Shown one piece after another: positions 5,041 to 5,380 of a stretch of DNA of 5,380 nt. The notes below the pieces were generated by a model. That model was not told where the DNA came from and ran no database searches. It was given only the letters and a program-made list of their open reading frames with translations. A program made the translations under genes and the position numbers. Origin of the DNA: CAZZCP01 sp964653235 (GTDB lineage Bacteria; Bdellovibrionota; Bdellovibrionia; Bdellovibrionales; UBA840); NCBI GenBank assembly GCA_964653235.1, contig CAZZCP010000113.1, positions 1 to 5,380 on the forward strand, given 5' to 3'. How positions within the stretch are numbered: the stretch's first letter is position 1; each line of letters starts with the position of its first letter.

Positions 5041-5380
5041 ATGAAACGAATTCTTTTGATGAGCTTGGTGTTTTTTACTTTTACTGCCAATGCAGACAAA
5101 ATTACCTGTCAATCTGGTGAATTGAGTTTGGTAACCGAAGTCAACAATACCGAAGTTGCTTCTTACGAACTGCTCGATGCCGACGAAAATGTATTGGTGA
5201 GTGGTACTTTTCTTGTCGAGCATGTTGGAACCGCAGAGAAGATCTCTATTTATTTTTATGCTCTTCGCGACCTTGAGAAGGGGAATATTCTCTTTGCAGG
5301 AATCCCTGAGCTTGAAGAGAGAAAGCCTGGAAGCTATATAGGACAAGCTGAAGTTTTAGTTACAAGTGAAGACAATCAGT
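5041..5380 (+). CDS. Secreted protein of unknown function (5' part)
   Basis: The first 113 codons of a gene that runs past the window end. Residues 1-18, MKRILLMSLVFFTFTANA, form a classical Sec signal peptide: Lys/Arg start, hydrophobic core, and ANA|D for signal peptidase I. The only cysteine, Cys23, is five residues into the mature protein and outside a lipobox, so it is not a lipoprotein signal. The mature part is polar and alternates short hydrophobic stretches (GELSLVTEV, ENVLVSGTFLVEHVG, KISIYFYAL, GSYIGQAEVLV), suggesting a mostly beta fold in the periplasm or outside the cell. I recognise no family. It has its own candidate promoter and a strong AGGAGG, so it is probably a separate transcript from the T2SS genes. 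It could be a T2SS substrate, but only neighbourhood and the signal peptide suggest that. Confidence 0.85.
   Translation, partial: MKRILLMSLVFFTFTANADKITCQSGELSLVTEVNNTEVASYELLDADENVLVSGTFLVEHVGTAEKISIYFYALRDLEKGNILFAGIPELEERKPGSYIGQAEVLVTSEDNQ

Noticed and set aside
5029..5346. 105-codon open frame on the - strand at the window end
   Set aside because: It is antisense to a gene with a textbook signal peptide and AGGAGG ribosome binding site.

Overview
The window holds the pseudopilin part of a type II secretion system (T2SS) gene cluster, all on the + strand and in the usual order: the end of gspF (inner-membrane platform), gspG (major pseudopilin), then gspH, gspI, gspJ and gspK (minor pseudopilins that form the pseudopilus tip). 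The base composition is AT-rich and Shine-Dalgarno sequences are often weak. The pseudopilins are longer than the textbook enterobacterial ones. This would fit a Gram-negative bacterium of the former delta-proteobacteria, perhaps Bdellovibrionota. That placement is an impression from composition and gene style; no marker gene supports it.

Layout. 1-728: last 241 residues of GspF. 741-1193: GspG, with its own good ribosome binding site. 1194-1486: a 293-base break in the cluster. It contains a previously easy-to-miss 52-codon open frame on the opposite strand (1372 down to 1214), encoding a one-helix glycine-zipper membrane protein. A hairpin overlaps its stop, and a very AT-rich spacer separates its start from the start of gspH. 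1487-4760: gspH, gspI, gspJ and gspK, tightly packed; gspI/gspJ overlap by 23 bases and gspJ/gspK by 17. 4761-5040: non-coding, with a 170-182-base inverted repeat whose right arm runs into a consensus-like promoter. 5041 to the window end: the start of a secreted protein of unknown function, outside the T2SS family. No gspL or gspM follows gspK within the window.

How the genes work together. The platform protein GspF, the ATPase and the prepilin peptidase (both outside the window) assemble GspG into a periplasmic pseudopilus capped by GspH-GspI-GspJ-GspK, which pushes folded substrates out through the secretin. All five pseudopilins keep the cleavage Gly and hydrophobic N-terminal helix; GspG, H, I and J have Glu at mature position 5, and GspK lacks it, as is normal for its family.

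The most unusual points are: (a) GspJ and GspK, direct partners in the tip, share an Asn/Ala/Gln-rich low-complexity module built on the same NNPAANQANAN motif; (b) GspH carries a nearly pure Asp/Glu run; (c) the antisense small membrane-protein ORF lies between gspG and gspH; (d) the long inverted repeat follows gspK. I see no CRISPR array, tRNA, rRNA, transposase or attachment site.
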